Of a stretch of DNA of 64,000 nucleotides, positions 8,588 through 15,562 are shown one piece after another. Source of the DNA: Phytopseudomonas daroniae (GTDB lineage Bacteria > Pseudomonadota > Gammaproteobacteria > Pseudomonadales > Pseudomonadaceae). The stretch's first letter is position 1, and each line of letters begins with the position of its first letter. A program made the translations under genes and the position numbers. The DNA lies in contig NZ_QJUI01000013.1 in NCBI RefSeq assembly GCF_004327285.1, positions 62,001 through 126,000 on the forward strand. The letters run 5' to 3'. The notes under the pieces were generated by a model. That model saw only the letters and a list, made by a program, of their open reading frames with translations, was not told the DNA's origin and made no database searches.

Positions 8588-9595
8588 ATGGGTATCGATC
8601 TTTCGATCATCTGGGCGGTGATCATCGTCTTCGGCGTGATGATGTACGTGATCATGGACGGCTTCGACCTGGGCATCGGCATCCTCTTCCCGTTCGTGCC
8701 GGACAAGGGCGAGCGCGACATCATGATGAACACCGTGGCGCCGGTCTGGGACGGCAACGAAACCTGGCTGGTGCTCGGCGGCGCCGGGTTGTTCGCCGCC
8801 TTCCCGCTGGCCTACTCGGTGGTGCTCAGCGCCCTGTATCTGCCGTTGATCTTCATGTTGCTGGGCCTGGTGTTTCGCGGCGTGGCCTTCGAGTTCCGCT
8901 TCAAGGCCAGGGATCACAAGCGGCATATCTGGGACAAGGCCTTCATCGGCGGCTCCGTGGCGGCAACCTTCTTTCAGGGCGTGGCCCTGGGCGCCTTCAT
9001 CGAAGGCATTCCGGTCGAAGGCCGGGCGTTCTCCGGTGGCTCGCTGGACTGGCTGGCGCCGTTTCCGCTGTTCAGCGGCCTGGGCTTGATCGCCGCCTAT
9101 GCGCTGCTCGGCTGCACCTGGTTGATCATGAAAACAGAAGGGCGCCTGCAGCAACAGATGCACGATATGGCGCGCCCACTGGCGCTGCTGTTGCTGGCGG
9201 TGATCGGCATCGTCAGCCTGTGGACGCCGCTGTCCCAGGCAAGCATCGCCGAGCGCTGGTTCAGCCTGCCAAACCTGTTCTGGTTCCTGCCCGTGCCGTT
9301 GCTGGTACTGGCGAGCTTCTTCTACCTGCTGCGCTCGGTGGCCAATTACGACAACAGCAAGCCGTTCGTGCTGACCCTGGTACTGATCTTCCTCGGCTAC
9401 AGCGGCCTGGGCATCAGCCTGTGGCCGAACATCGTGCCCGGCTCGCTGACCATCTGGCAGGCCGCCGCGCCCCCGCAGAGCCAGGGCTTCGCCCTGGTCG
9501 GCGCGCTGTTCATCATTCCCTTCATCCTCGTCTACACCGCGTGGAGCTACTACGTATTCCGCGGCAAGGTGACGCCTGATCAGGGGTATCACTGA
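8588..9595 (+). CDS. cioB: Cyanide-insensitive terminal quinol oxidase, subunit II
   Basis: CydB-family subunit of 335 residues, eight or nine membrane segments. Family phrases are present: MDGFDLGIGILFPF near residue 20 and WDGNETWLVLGGAGLFAAFP near 57. GGGAGG at 8573-8578 is well spaced from ATG 8588. An in-frame ATG at 8582 overlaps the cioA stop as ATGA and would add two residues. It forms the oxidase heterodimer with CioA. The last 328 bases plus the next gene and following repeats are duplicated at 10863-11776, where the copy is broken. Confidence 0.94.
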   Translation: MGIDLSIIWAVIIVFGVMMYVIMDGFDLGIGILFPFVPDKGERDIMMNTVAPVWDGNETWLVLGGAGLFAAFPLAYSVVLSALYLPLIFMLLGLVFRGVAFEFRFKARDHKRHIWDKAFIGGSVAATFFQGVALGAFIEGIPVEGRAFSGGSLDWLAPFPLFSGLGLIAAYALLGCTWLIMKTEGRLQQQMHDMARPLALLLLAVIGIVSLWTPLSQASIAERWFSLPNLFWFLPVPLLVLASFFYLLRSVANYDNSKPFVLTLVLIFLGYSGLGISLWPNIVPGSLTIWQAAAPPQSQGFALVGALFIIPFILVYTAWSYYVFRGKVTPDQGYH

Positions 9596-9738
9596 TGACT
9601 CGCACAACTGAAAAGAAACCGCTCTGGCAGCGTATCGCCTGGCTGGCAGGCATCTGGACGGCCAGCGTGCTGAGCCTGGGGGCTCTGTCGTACCTGTTGC
9701 GGTTGTTTATGAATGCGGCGGGGTTGAGTACGCCGTAA
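9595..9738 (+). CDS. DUF2474-type small membrane protein of the cio operon
   Basis: A 47-residue protein whose ATG shares its A with the cioB stop codon (TGATG), so it is translationally coupled. It has a basic N-terminus (TEKKPLWQRIAW) and one membrane span (about residues 13-36). Small single-span proteins are regular partners of bd-type oxidases: CydX in E. coli, and DUF2474 proteins behind CIO operons. The inferred role is assembly or stabilisation of CioAB. A second intact copy, differing at two residues near the N-terminus, lies at 11191-11334. Confidence 0.8.
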   Translation: MTRTTEKKPLWQRIAWLAGIWTASVLSLGALSYLLRLFMNAAGLSTP

Positions 9739-9748
9739 CGACGCACCC

Positions 9749-9850
9749 GTAGGGTGGATGGCGCTTTATCCATCCACCATGGGCTCAACCGTGATTTGTC
9801 CTGGGTTACGCGCATTGAAAATGGTGGACAAGCTTCGCGTTGTCCACCAT
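9749..9850. repeat. Palindromic intergenic repeat, GTAGGGTGG type
   Basis: It starts with GTAGGGTGGATGG and ends with TGTCCACC, an inverted end lacking the final CTAC that copy 2 (11345-11448) retains. No coding potential is seen. Confidence 0.65.
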
Positions 9851-9879
9851 GTCCGGCTATTTGCTACGGAATAGATTCG

Positions 9880-9973
9880 GTAGGGCGTATTAGCCGAAGG
9901 CGTAATCCGCCGCATGAAACCGATGAAGTTGTTCGCGGTAAACGACGGATTACGCTTCGCTAATCCATCCTAC
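9880..9973. repeat. Palindromic intergenic repeat, GTAGGGCG...CATCCTAC type
   Basis: A 94-base element with imperfect inverted ends. GGCGTAATCCGCCG near the left pairs with CGACGGATTACGC at the right. A copy of identical length lies at 11656-11749. Confidence 0.7.
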
Positions 9974-10060
9974 AAACCTTGATCCGTCTTGCCGCGTTTT
10001 GATGTAGCCGTATCTCTCAAGCTCGATCAGCATAGAGGGTTGTGATGAAGGAGCGGTGAT

Positions 10061-10585
10061 TTATACAGGTGACTTGCCCATTTTCGACATGAGTTCAAGC
10101 AGCCTGCTATCACCCATGATGGATTCTTTCATTTGCTGACGCAGCGACTCACTAAACTCCTTATTAACAATCGTCGCTTCGTAGTGAGCATCTACGCCTT
10201 CAATTCCATTCGATTTAAGAACCGAGCTATAGTGCTGGTCAATGAGGTTCGCATATTCGATACGTTCTGATTCAGACGATAGCCTGCCAGTGCTTTCATT
10301 AGACGCCAGAGGAGATGCGCCAATGACAGGTTTGACTACATTCATGTACTGCGCCTGCCAGCCAGGAATTTGATATTTTTCGACACCAGACGAAGCGTTG
10401 CCTGTTGTACTTTTCCCAGCGCTATCGTCAAAGGCAGCCTTCCTTCCTTCGTCCGAAATCGATACTGTATCCGATGAGCTTACGCCCGTATTTTTGATCG
10501 CCGCCTGAGAGTCCTTTTCCACGGATGCTCTTTGAGACGCGGTATACGAAGTGCTGAATGATGAGCTTACATTGTTGATTTGCAT
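10061..10585 (-). CDS. Hypothetical protein, low GC, Ser/Asn-rich N-terminus
   Basis: A 174-residue protein I do not recognise. The N-terminal third is rich in Ser, Thr, Asn and Ala and includes SSSDTVSISDEGRKAA, a pattern seen in some flagellar and exported proteins. The rest is charged and helical, with no signal peptide or membrane span. AGAGGA stands five bases before the ATG, so translation is plausible. GC is visibly lower than in the flanking genes. It lies between the two copies of the cioB-end duplication, pointing to acquisition with that rearrangement. A small GCTTTCC/GGAAAGC hairpin (10597-10614) lies in its leader. Confidence 0.6.
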   Translation of the reverse strand: MQINNVSSSFSTSYTASQRASVEKDSQAAIKNTGVSSSDTVSISDEGRKAAFDDSAGKSTTGNASSGVEKYQIPGWQAQYMNVVKPVIGASPLASNESTGRLSSESERIEYANLIDQHYSSVLKSNGIEGVDAHYEATIVNKEFSESLRQQMKESIMGDSRLLELMSKMGKSPV

Positions 10586-10862
10586 ATGAGTCCTCTCCGC
10601 TTTCCCTTTGGAAAGCCTTAATCCCTTATCAGTACTCTGCTTAGCTTCCTACTGTCGACCACGCAAGCTCAAAGTCACTACAACCCCGTAGTAGCAAAGC
10701 AATTGTTAGGTGCTTTTCACTCTGCAAGAGATGCTATACAAGATGCGGGCCAGAATCTCTCCACGCCTGTAATTCCTGGGCTGCGCATCGTTTAGGATGA
10801 TGGAGGGGGTTACGGTTGCCTAGGAGCGGCAATTTCCTGCCGCCCCCGGAAGCTGAGAACCC

Positions 10863-11191
10863 GTGCCCAACCTGTTCTGGTTTCTGCCCGTGCCGCTGCT
10901 GGTGCTGGCGAGCTTCTTCTATTGGCTGCGCTCGGTGGCCAATTACGACAACAGCAAGCCGTTCGTGTTGACCCTGGTACTGATCTTTCTCGGTTACAGC
11001 GGCCTGGGCATCAGCCTGTGGCCGACATCGTGCCCGGCTCGCTGACCATCTGGCAGGCCGCCGCACCACCGCAGAGCCAGGGCTTCGCCCTGGTCGGCGC
11101 GCTGTTCATCATTCCCTTCATCCTCGTCTACACAGCGTGGAGCTACTACGTATTCCGCGGCAAGGTGACGCCTGACCAGGGGTACCACTGA
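10863..11191 (+). pseudogene. Truncated, frameshifted duplicate of cioB 3' end
   Basis: Near-identical to the last part of cioB, beginning at codons for PNLFWFLPVPLLVLASFF and ending with the same TPDQGYH stop. One A is missing around 11022-11024 (GTGGCCGACATC against GTGGCCGAACATC), which breaks the frame. The first three quarters of the gene are absent. It cannot yield an oxidase subunit, but it brings the downstream small gene with its original translation context. Confidence 0.9.
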
Positions 11192-11334
11192 TGAATCGCA
11201 CGAATGAAAAGAAACCGCTCTGGCAGCGTATCGCCTGGCTGGCAGGCATCTGGACTGCCAGCGTGCTGAGCCTGGGGGCTCTGTCGTACCTGTTGCGGCT
11301 ATTCATGAATGCGGCGGGGTTGAGTACGCCGTAA
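11191..11334 (+). CDS. Second copy of the DUF2474-type small membrane protein
   Basis: Intact 47-residue gene, nearly identical to 9595-9738 (NRTNEKK instead of TRTTEKK). It keeps the TGATG overlap with the broken cioB fragment. No promoter of its own is obvious, so expression would need read-through or a promoter in 10586-10862. It may be a silent by-product of the duplication. Confidence 0.65.
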   Translation: MNRTNEKKPLWQRIAWLAGIWTASVLSLGALSYLLRLFMNAAGLSTP

Positions 11335-11344
11335 CGACGCACCC

Positions 11345-11448
11345 GTAGGGTGGATGGCGCTTTATCCATCCACCATGGGCTCAACCGTGATTTGTCCTGG
11401 GTTACGCGCATTGAAAATGGTGGACAAGCTTCGCGTTGTCCACCCTAC
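11345..11448. repeat. Palindromic intergenic repeat, GTAGGGTGG type
   Basis: Complete form of the element at 9749: it begins GTAGGGTGGATGG and ends GTCCACCCTAC. Confidence 0.7.
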
Positions 11449-11494
11449 ATGTCCGGGCTACTTGCTGAAGTCCCAGGGAGTACGGATGGCTCCG

Positions 11495-11621
11495 GTAGGG
11501 TGGATCGGGGCGCGTAGCTGACGCTTTATCCATCCACCATGGGTAACCGTACGTTTTGGGCTACGTGCCTTGAAAACGGTGGACAAGCTTCGCGTTAGCT
11601 ACGCGCCCCGGTTCACCCTAC
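11495..11621. repeat. Palindromic element with about 30-bp inverted ends
   Basis: The first 30 bases (GTAGGGTGGATCGGGGCGCG...) and the last 30 (...CGCGCCCCGGTTCACCCTAC) are inverted repeats matching at about 27 positions. They enclose about 65 bases and the element is 127 bases long. It is absent from copy 1 of the duplication. It has the shape of a small non-autonomous element. Confidence 0.75.
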
Positions 11622-11655
11622 GCAGATCCGGGCTACCTGCTACGGAATAGATTCG

Positions 11656-11749
11656 GTAGGGCGTATTAGCCGAAGGCGTAATCCGCCGCATGAAATCGAC
11701 AAAGTTGTTCGCGGTAAACGACGGATTACGCTTCGCTAATCCATCCTAC
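11656..11749. repeat. Palindromic intergenic repeat, GTAGGGCG...CATCCTAC type (copy 2)
   Basis: Same length as and nearly identical to 9880-9973. Confidence 0.7.
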
Positions 11750-11772
11750 AAAAAATGATCCGTCTTGCCGCG

Positions 11773-11822
11773 TTTTAACCCGTCCCAGTGAGCGAAGCGA
11801 ACGGTTGAGTTAGTTGTTAGGC
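11773..11822 (-). other. attC-like recombination site of an integron gene cassette (degenerate)
   Basis: Read on the minus strand it begins GCCTAACAACTAACTC and continues CAACCGTTCGCTTCGCTC...GACGGGTTAA. GCCTAAC fits the R'' core RYYYAAC. The inner AACCGT/ACGGGTT arms are inverted repeats around a TTCGCTTCGCTC-type loop, as in Pseudomonas cassettes. The stop codon of the 106-residue gene (TAA) lies inside the core. The distal GTTRRRY core is not clean here because the sequence joins the duplicated segment. Confidence 0.5.
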
Positions 11823-12137
11823 TTTTAGCCACTCGCTCAGCAGTGAAGCGGTGTACGGCTCGATAATTTTAATTACCCAGAAAAACAATGCCAGTTTCAA
11901 TGCCAGGATGACCCAAAGCAGGAAACTATATCGGCTATGCCTTAGCCAGCCGTCTAGGAATTTAGGGCCAACGAATACAAACCAAAGTACTGGGAACACT
12001 AATAATATTGAAGTGAGCCAGTTTTCGATGGTGCCAGGCTTTACAGTAATTATGGCTAGTGGAATACATGCGAGTATATGCCATAAGCGAGTATGGCTTT
12101 TTTTATATAGCGGAATATTCAGCGGTTTTGATGGCAT
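11817..12137 (-). CDS. Hypothetical membrane protein in a cassette-like context
   Basis: A 106-residue protein I do not recognise. It has a basic N-terminus (PLYKKSHTRLW) and three hydrophobic segments at about residues 17-32, 37-57 and 70-92. GC is well below the neighbours. On its own strand a GTTAGGC core (12150-12144) stands only six bases before the ATG, and the stop codon is embedded in the GCCTAAC core of the attC-like site. This tight packing is the hallmark of integron gene cassettes, which often lack a ribosome site, as here. No integrase is present in the window. Confidence 0.6.
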   Translation of the reverse strand: MPSKPLNIPLYKKSHTRLWHILACIPLAIITVKPGTIENWLTSILLVFPVLWFVFVGPKFLDGWLRHSRYSFLLWVILALKLALFFWVIKIIEPYTASLLSEWLKA

Positions 12138-12143
12138 TCGATA

Positions 12144-12150
12144 GCCTAAC
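12144..12150 (-). other. GTTAGGC core site at the 5' boundary of the cassette-like gene
   Basis: On the minus strand GTTAGGC fits the integron core GTTRRRY and matches the complement of the core at 11816-11822. Together they delimit a unit of about 330 bases plus the attC arms. Confidence 0.5.
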
Positions 12151-12503
12151 TATAAATAGACACCAAATGGTGCATAACCATCCGAGCGGGCTTGGTGGAT
12201 AACATTCCGTGTTCCTTCTGTGAATCCTTTCTAAAGGGGGCTGATGATACCGATGACCGTATAAGGCCGTTATGCAGCATGCGATGCAAAGCCATCTCGC
12301 TCGGTCAGGCGTGAGAGCGAATCTGGCCTCGACACTAAGCCATCAGAACGCTATCTGTCCATGATGAGCGAGCGCGTTCAATGGTCACTCATTTCCCGGC
12401 CGGTCAGTCTGGATTGTCTGCCAGCCGCACTTGCCCCCACAGTTGATCCACCCGCAACGTTGTTCCCATACTGCCCCCTTTGCCGCCAGCCAGAGGGAGT
12501 CCG
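12151..12503. other. Intergenic region upstream of the TldD-like gene
   Basis: 353 bases with no gene I can support. AT-richer at the left (CTATAAATAGA) and GC-rich at the right, consistent with a boundary between acquired and native DNA. GAGGGAG at 12493-12499 is the ribosome site of the next gene. Confidence 0.4.
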
Positions 12504-13946
12504 ATGTTCGCCTTCAGCGAAACCCTGCAACGCCGCTTCGCCGCCCTGCACTCGACAGCCGACTTCTGGTCGCTGCGCCATGTGCGGGAAACCACCGAGC
12601 GCTATTGGGTGCGCCGCAACGTGGCGCTGGCGCCGTCGTTCGGTGACGATGCCGGCGCCATGCTCAGCGTGCGTATCGCCGGCGTGGAAGCCTACGCGGC
12701 TACCAGCGATCTCAGCCAGGCTGGCCTGCAGGCGGCCCTCGACAAGGCCGAGCACCTGGCGCGGCAGCTGGCTGGTCGCAACCTGCTCGATGTGCACGAG
12801 TTGCCGCAGCCCCATGAGCAGGTGGATGACATCATGCCCGGCTATGAGCGATCCCTGGCCAGTGCGGCGCACTGGTACGAGCTACTGGCTGCGGAGTCGG
12901 CACGGGTGCCCCGCGATGATCGCCTGGTGGACTGGTACGCGGGACTGAGCTTTACCGCCACCGAGCAGATCTACCTCAACAGCGCCGGCGCCCGTTTGCG
13001 TCGTGCCCAGCACTACGTGTTCCCGCAACTGGGGGTGACCGCCAGCGATGGCGCCGACAGCCAGAGCCGCAGCTTCGGCGGTACTCACCTGGCTCGCCAG
13101 GGCGGCGCCGAAGTGATCGATCAGCTTGGCCTGGTCGGTACCGCCAGCCGTATCGCCGACGAGGCGCTGCAGCTCCTGCTGGCGCCCAATACGCCGAGCG
13201 GTTCCCGTGAGCTGTTGCTGATGCCGGATCAGATGATCCTGCAGATCCACGAGTCCATCGGCCATCCGCTGGAGCTGGATCGTATCCTCGGCGACGAGCG
13301 CAACTTCGCCGGTACCAGCTTCATCCGTCAGGAAGATTTCGGCCACTACCGCTACGGCTCGCCGCTGCTCAACGTGACCTTCGACCCGACAGTGCCAGGC
13401 GAGCTGGCCAGCTATCGCCATGACGACGACGGCACCCCGGCGCAGCGCGAATACCTGATCCGCGAGGGCATCCTGCAGCGCCCCCTCGGCGGCGCACTGT
13501 CGCAGTGGCGCAGCGGCCTGGAGGGCGTCGCCAACAGCCGCGCCTGTAGCTGGAATCGGCCGACCCTCGACCGCATGGGCAACCTCAATGTCGAGCCCGG
13601 AACACAAAGGTTGGAGGAACTGATCGGTGGCATCGAGCGTGGCATTCTGATGAGCAACAACCGCTCCTGGTCGATCGACGATGCGCGCAACAAATTCCAG
13701 TTCGGCTGCGAGTGGGGCCAGTTGATCGAGAACGGCGAACTCAAGGGCGTGGTGAAGAACCCCAATTACCGCGGCATCTCCGCGCAGTTCTGGTGCAACC
13801 TCAAGGCCGTCGGCGATGCCAGTACCTTCGAGGTGCTGGGCACACCGTACTGCGGCAAGGGCGAGCCCAATCAGGTGATCCGCGTCGGCCATGCCACGCC
13901 CGCGTGCGTGTTCGCCGATATCGACGTTTTTGGAGGGGCCGCCTGA
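12504..13946 (+). CDS. TldD/PmbA-family putative metalloprotease, TldD-like member
   Basis: A 480-residue protein of the length usual for TldD. HESIGH at residues 249-254 is the zinc-binding HExxxH motif, and GTSFIRQEDFGHY and SNNRSWSIDDARNKFQFGCEW downstream are further family signatures. TldD forms a protease with PmbA (TldE) that trims unfolded peptides and modified peptide antibiotics such as microcins. The gene is followed, with a 1-base overlap, by a PmbA-like partner. Sequence differs from the canonical TldD as I know it, and the pair is adjacent, whereas tldD and pmbA are usually separate in gamma-proteobacteria. This is therefore probably a second paralogous pair. Confidence 0.85.
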   Translation: MFAFSETLQRRFAALHSTADFWSLRHVRETTERYWVRRNVALAPSFGDDAGAMLSVRIAGVEAYAATSDLSQAGLQAALDKAEHLARQLAGRNLLDVHELPQPHEQVDDIMPGYERSLASAAHWYELLAAESARVPRDDRLVDWYAGLSFTATEQIYLNSAGARLRRAQHYVFPQLGVTASDGADSQSRSFGGTHLARQGGAEVIDQLGLVGTASRIADEALQLLLAPNTPSGSRELLLMPDQMILQIHESIGHPLELDRILGDERNFAGTSFIRQEDFGHYRYGSPLLNVTFDPTVPGELASYRHDDDGTPAQREYLIREGILQRPLGGALSQWRSGLEGVANSRACSWNRPTLDRMGNLNVEPGTQRLEELIGGIERGILMSNNRSWSIDDARNKFQFGCEWGQLIENGELKGVVKNPNYRGISAQFWCNLKAVGDASTFEVLGTPYCGKGEPNQVIRVGHATPACVFADIDVFGGAA

Positions 13947-15265
13947 TGGATGCTCGTCGACACTTCACTGACTTGCTCGCTTACCTGAATACCCGACTGC
14001 AGGCAGGCGAGGGATTCACCCTGGAATATCAGGCCGAGTCCTCTGATTTCATCCGCTTCAACCATGCCCGTGTGCGCCAGGCTGGCCAGGTGCAGCAGGC
14101 GTACGCCACCCTGGCGTTGTATCAGGGCGAACGCCATGGCGACTTCGAGCTGGCCCTGAGCGGGGTGGTCGAGGATGACCAACTGCGGCTCGACCAAGCG
14201 CTGCAGCGCCTGCGTGCGGTACTGCCGACGCTGACCGACGACCCCTACCTGCGCCTGAACCGTGAAGCCTGGCGCAGCGAGACCGCCATCGGCCAGGACA
14301 TTCAGGACAGCGAAGCTGCCATCGCGCAGATCGTCGAGGTCTCGGCGGGGCTCGATCTGGTCGGTTTCTATGCTGCCGGGCCGCAGTACCAGGGCTTCGC
14401 CAGTTCCTGGGGCGCCTTTGGCTGGCATGCAGCGAGCAGCTTCAACTTCGAATTCAGTCTGTTCCATGAAAATGGCCAGGCGGTGAAAAGCAATTATGCC
14501 GGCGAGCGCTGGGATGCCCAGGTTTTCGCCCGCAAGCTGGATTTCGCCCGTGAACAGTTGCAGCACCTGGGCAAGCCCGCTCGTGAGCTGAAACCGGGTG
14601 CTTACCGTGCCTACCTGACCCCCGCGGCATTGGAAGAGTTGTTCGGCCTGTTCGCCTGGGGTTTTTCCGCCCAGGCGCTGGCCACCGGCGGTAGCCCATT
14701 GCAGCGGCTGTTCGCCGGTAGTGCCAGCCTGAGCGATAAGGTGACCCTGGATGAGCGTATCGAAGGTGGTCTGGCGCCGGCTTTCAGCCGCGAGGGGCCG
14801 CGTCAGCCTCTGCGACTGCTGAGCGAAGGGCTGCCCGGCGAGCGCCTGGTCAGCTCACGCAGCGCGGCCGAATACAGTCTGATCGCCAACGGTGCGGGGA
14901 GTGGTGAATATCCCTTGTCGCTGCTCTTGCACGGCGGCGATCTGGACGAGAACGATGTCCTGCAACGACTCGGCACCGGGCTGTATATCGGCAACCTGTG
15001 GTACAGCAACTTCTCCGACCTGCCCGCCGGGCGTCTGACCGGCATGACCCGCTTCGCCACCTTCTGGGTCGAGGGCGGCTGCATCCAGGCGCCGGTCAAT
15101 ACCATGCGCTTCGACGATTCGCTGTTCGATTTCCTTGGCCCGCATCTGGAAGCCCTGACTCGCGAGCCGGAGCTGCTCCTGCCCAATGGAACCTACGGCG
15201 CCAGGCAGACCGGTTCCATGGCATTGCCGGGGGCGTTGCTGTCGCGGTTTACCTTGACCTTGTAG
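13946..15265 (+). CDS. TldD/PmbA-family protein, PmbA-like partner
   Basis: A 439-residue protein starting at the last base of the previous stop codon (TGATGG), with GGAGG nine bases upstream. It lacks the HExxxH motif, as expected for the non-catalytic PmbA/TldE half. The C-terminal half has PGAYRAYLTPAALEELFGLF, GGLAPAFSREGPR and YIGNLWYSNFSDLPAGRLTGMTR, which match the family's C-terminal domain. It should form a heteromer with the upstream protein. The peptide substrate is unknown and no ribosomal-peptide biosynthesis gene is nearby. Confidence 0.82.
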   Translation: MDARRHFTDLLAYLNTRLQAGEGFTLEYQAESSDFIRFNHARVRQAGQVQQAYATLALYQGERHGDFELALSGVVEDDQLRLDQALQRLRAVLPTLTDDPYLRLNREAWRSETAIGQDIQDSEAAIAQIVEVSAGLDLVGFYAAGPQYQGFASSWGAFGWHAASSFNFEFSLFHENGQAVKSNYAGERWDAQVFARKLDFAREQLQHLGKPARELKPGAYRAYLTPAALEELFGLFAWGFSAQALATGGSPLQRLFAGSASLSDKVTLDERIEGGLAPAFSREGPRQPLRLLSEGLPGERLVSSRSAAEYSLIANGAGSGEYPLSLLLHGGDLDENDVLQRLGTGLYIGNLWYSNFSDLPAGRLTGMTRFATFWVEGGCIQAPVNTMRFDDSLFDFLGPHLEALTREPELLLPNGTYGARQTGSMALPGALLSRFTLTL

Positions 15266-15398
15266 AGCGGTGTTGCCCGCTCCTGGGTATCGCTGCGCTC
15301 AACCGCAGGCTACGAGGCTTTGGTAGCCCGGCGCTGAGCGCAGCGATGGCCGGGGAAGCGGTTGTGAGAATGCAGAATTCGCAAGCTGGTCGCCGAGA

Positions 15399-15539
15399 TT
15401 ATTTGAGCCAGCGGCTCAGTTTCTCTTTAGCTTGGGTGTGACTATAGATCCGGTTTTCTGCAATTGCCTGTTCACCGCGAGCGAGAGCAAGCAGAAGCTC
15501 TTGCTTGCGCTCATTGCTGATTTTCTGTGGTGTGTTCAT
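15399..15539 (-). CDS. Small antitoxin-like protein (orphan)
   Basis: A 46-residue ORF with GGGGA six bases before the ATG. The sequence ends in YSHTQAKEKLSRWLK, a pattern common at the C-terminus of small type II antitoxins (SHEEAKERLxxWL). The upstream helix RKQELLLALARGEQAIAENR also fits. No toxin-sized ORF is adjacent: 133 bases separate it from the pmbA-like stop, and rlmG follows closely on the other side. It may be an orphan antitoxin or a relic. The family call rests on motif memory only. Confidence 0.5.
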   Translation of the reverse strand: MNTPQKISNERKQELLLALARGEQAIAENRIYSHTQAKEKLSRWLK

Positions 15540-15562
15540 GAAGTTCCCCAATAGGACTGAGT

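Larger units (their letters stand above)
9266..10000. repeat. Duplicated segment, copy 1 (cioB 3' end, DUF2474 gene, palindromic repeats)
   Basis: This stretch recurs as a near-identical direct repeat at about 10863-11776. It contains the last 110 codons of cioB, the small-protein gene and two palindromic elements (9749-9850 and 9880-9973). Relative to copy 2 it lacks about 180 bases, including a whole palindromic element. Copy 1 ends with GCCGCGTTTT at 10000, where the two copies diverge. Confidence 0.9.
10863..11776. repeat. Duplicated segment, copy 2
   Basis: Direct repeat of 9266-10000 carrying the cioB fragment, the second DUF2474 gene and three palindromic elements. It diverges from copy 1 at 11777, where the cassette-like 106-residue gene region begins. 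Confidence 0.9.

Noticed and set aside
12172..12275. GCATAAC (12172) and GTTATGC (12269) as a possible second attC site
   Set aside because: The outer cores are complementary, but no inner inverted arms could be found, and seven-base matches at this distance can arise by chance.
12361..12948. Long ORF upstream of and overlapping the TldD-like gene in another frame
   Set aside because: Shadow frame: Pro/Arg/Ser-rich, out of frame with the well-supported TldD-like protein.
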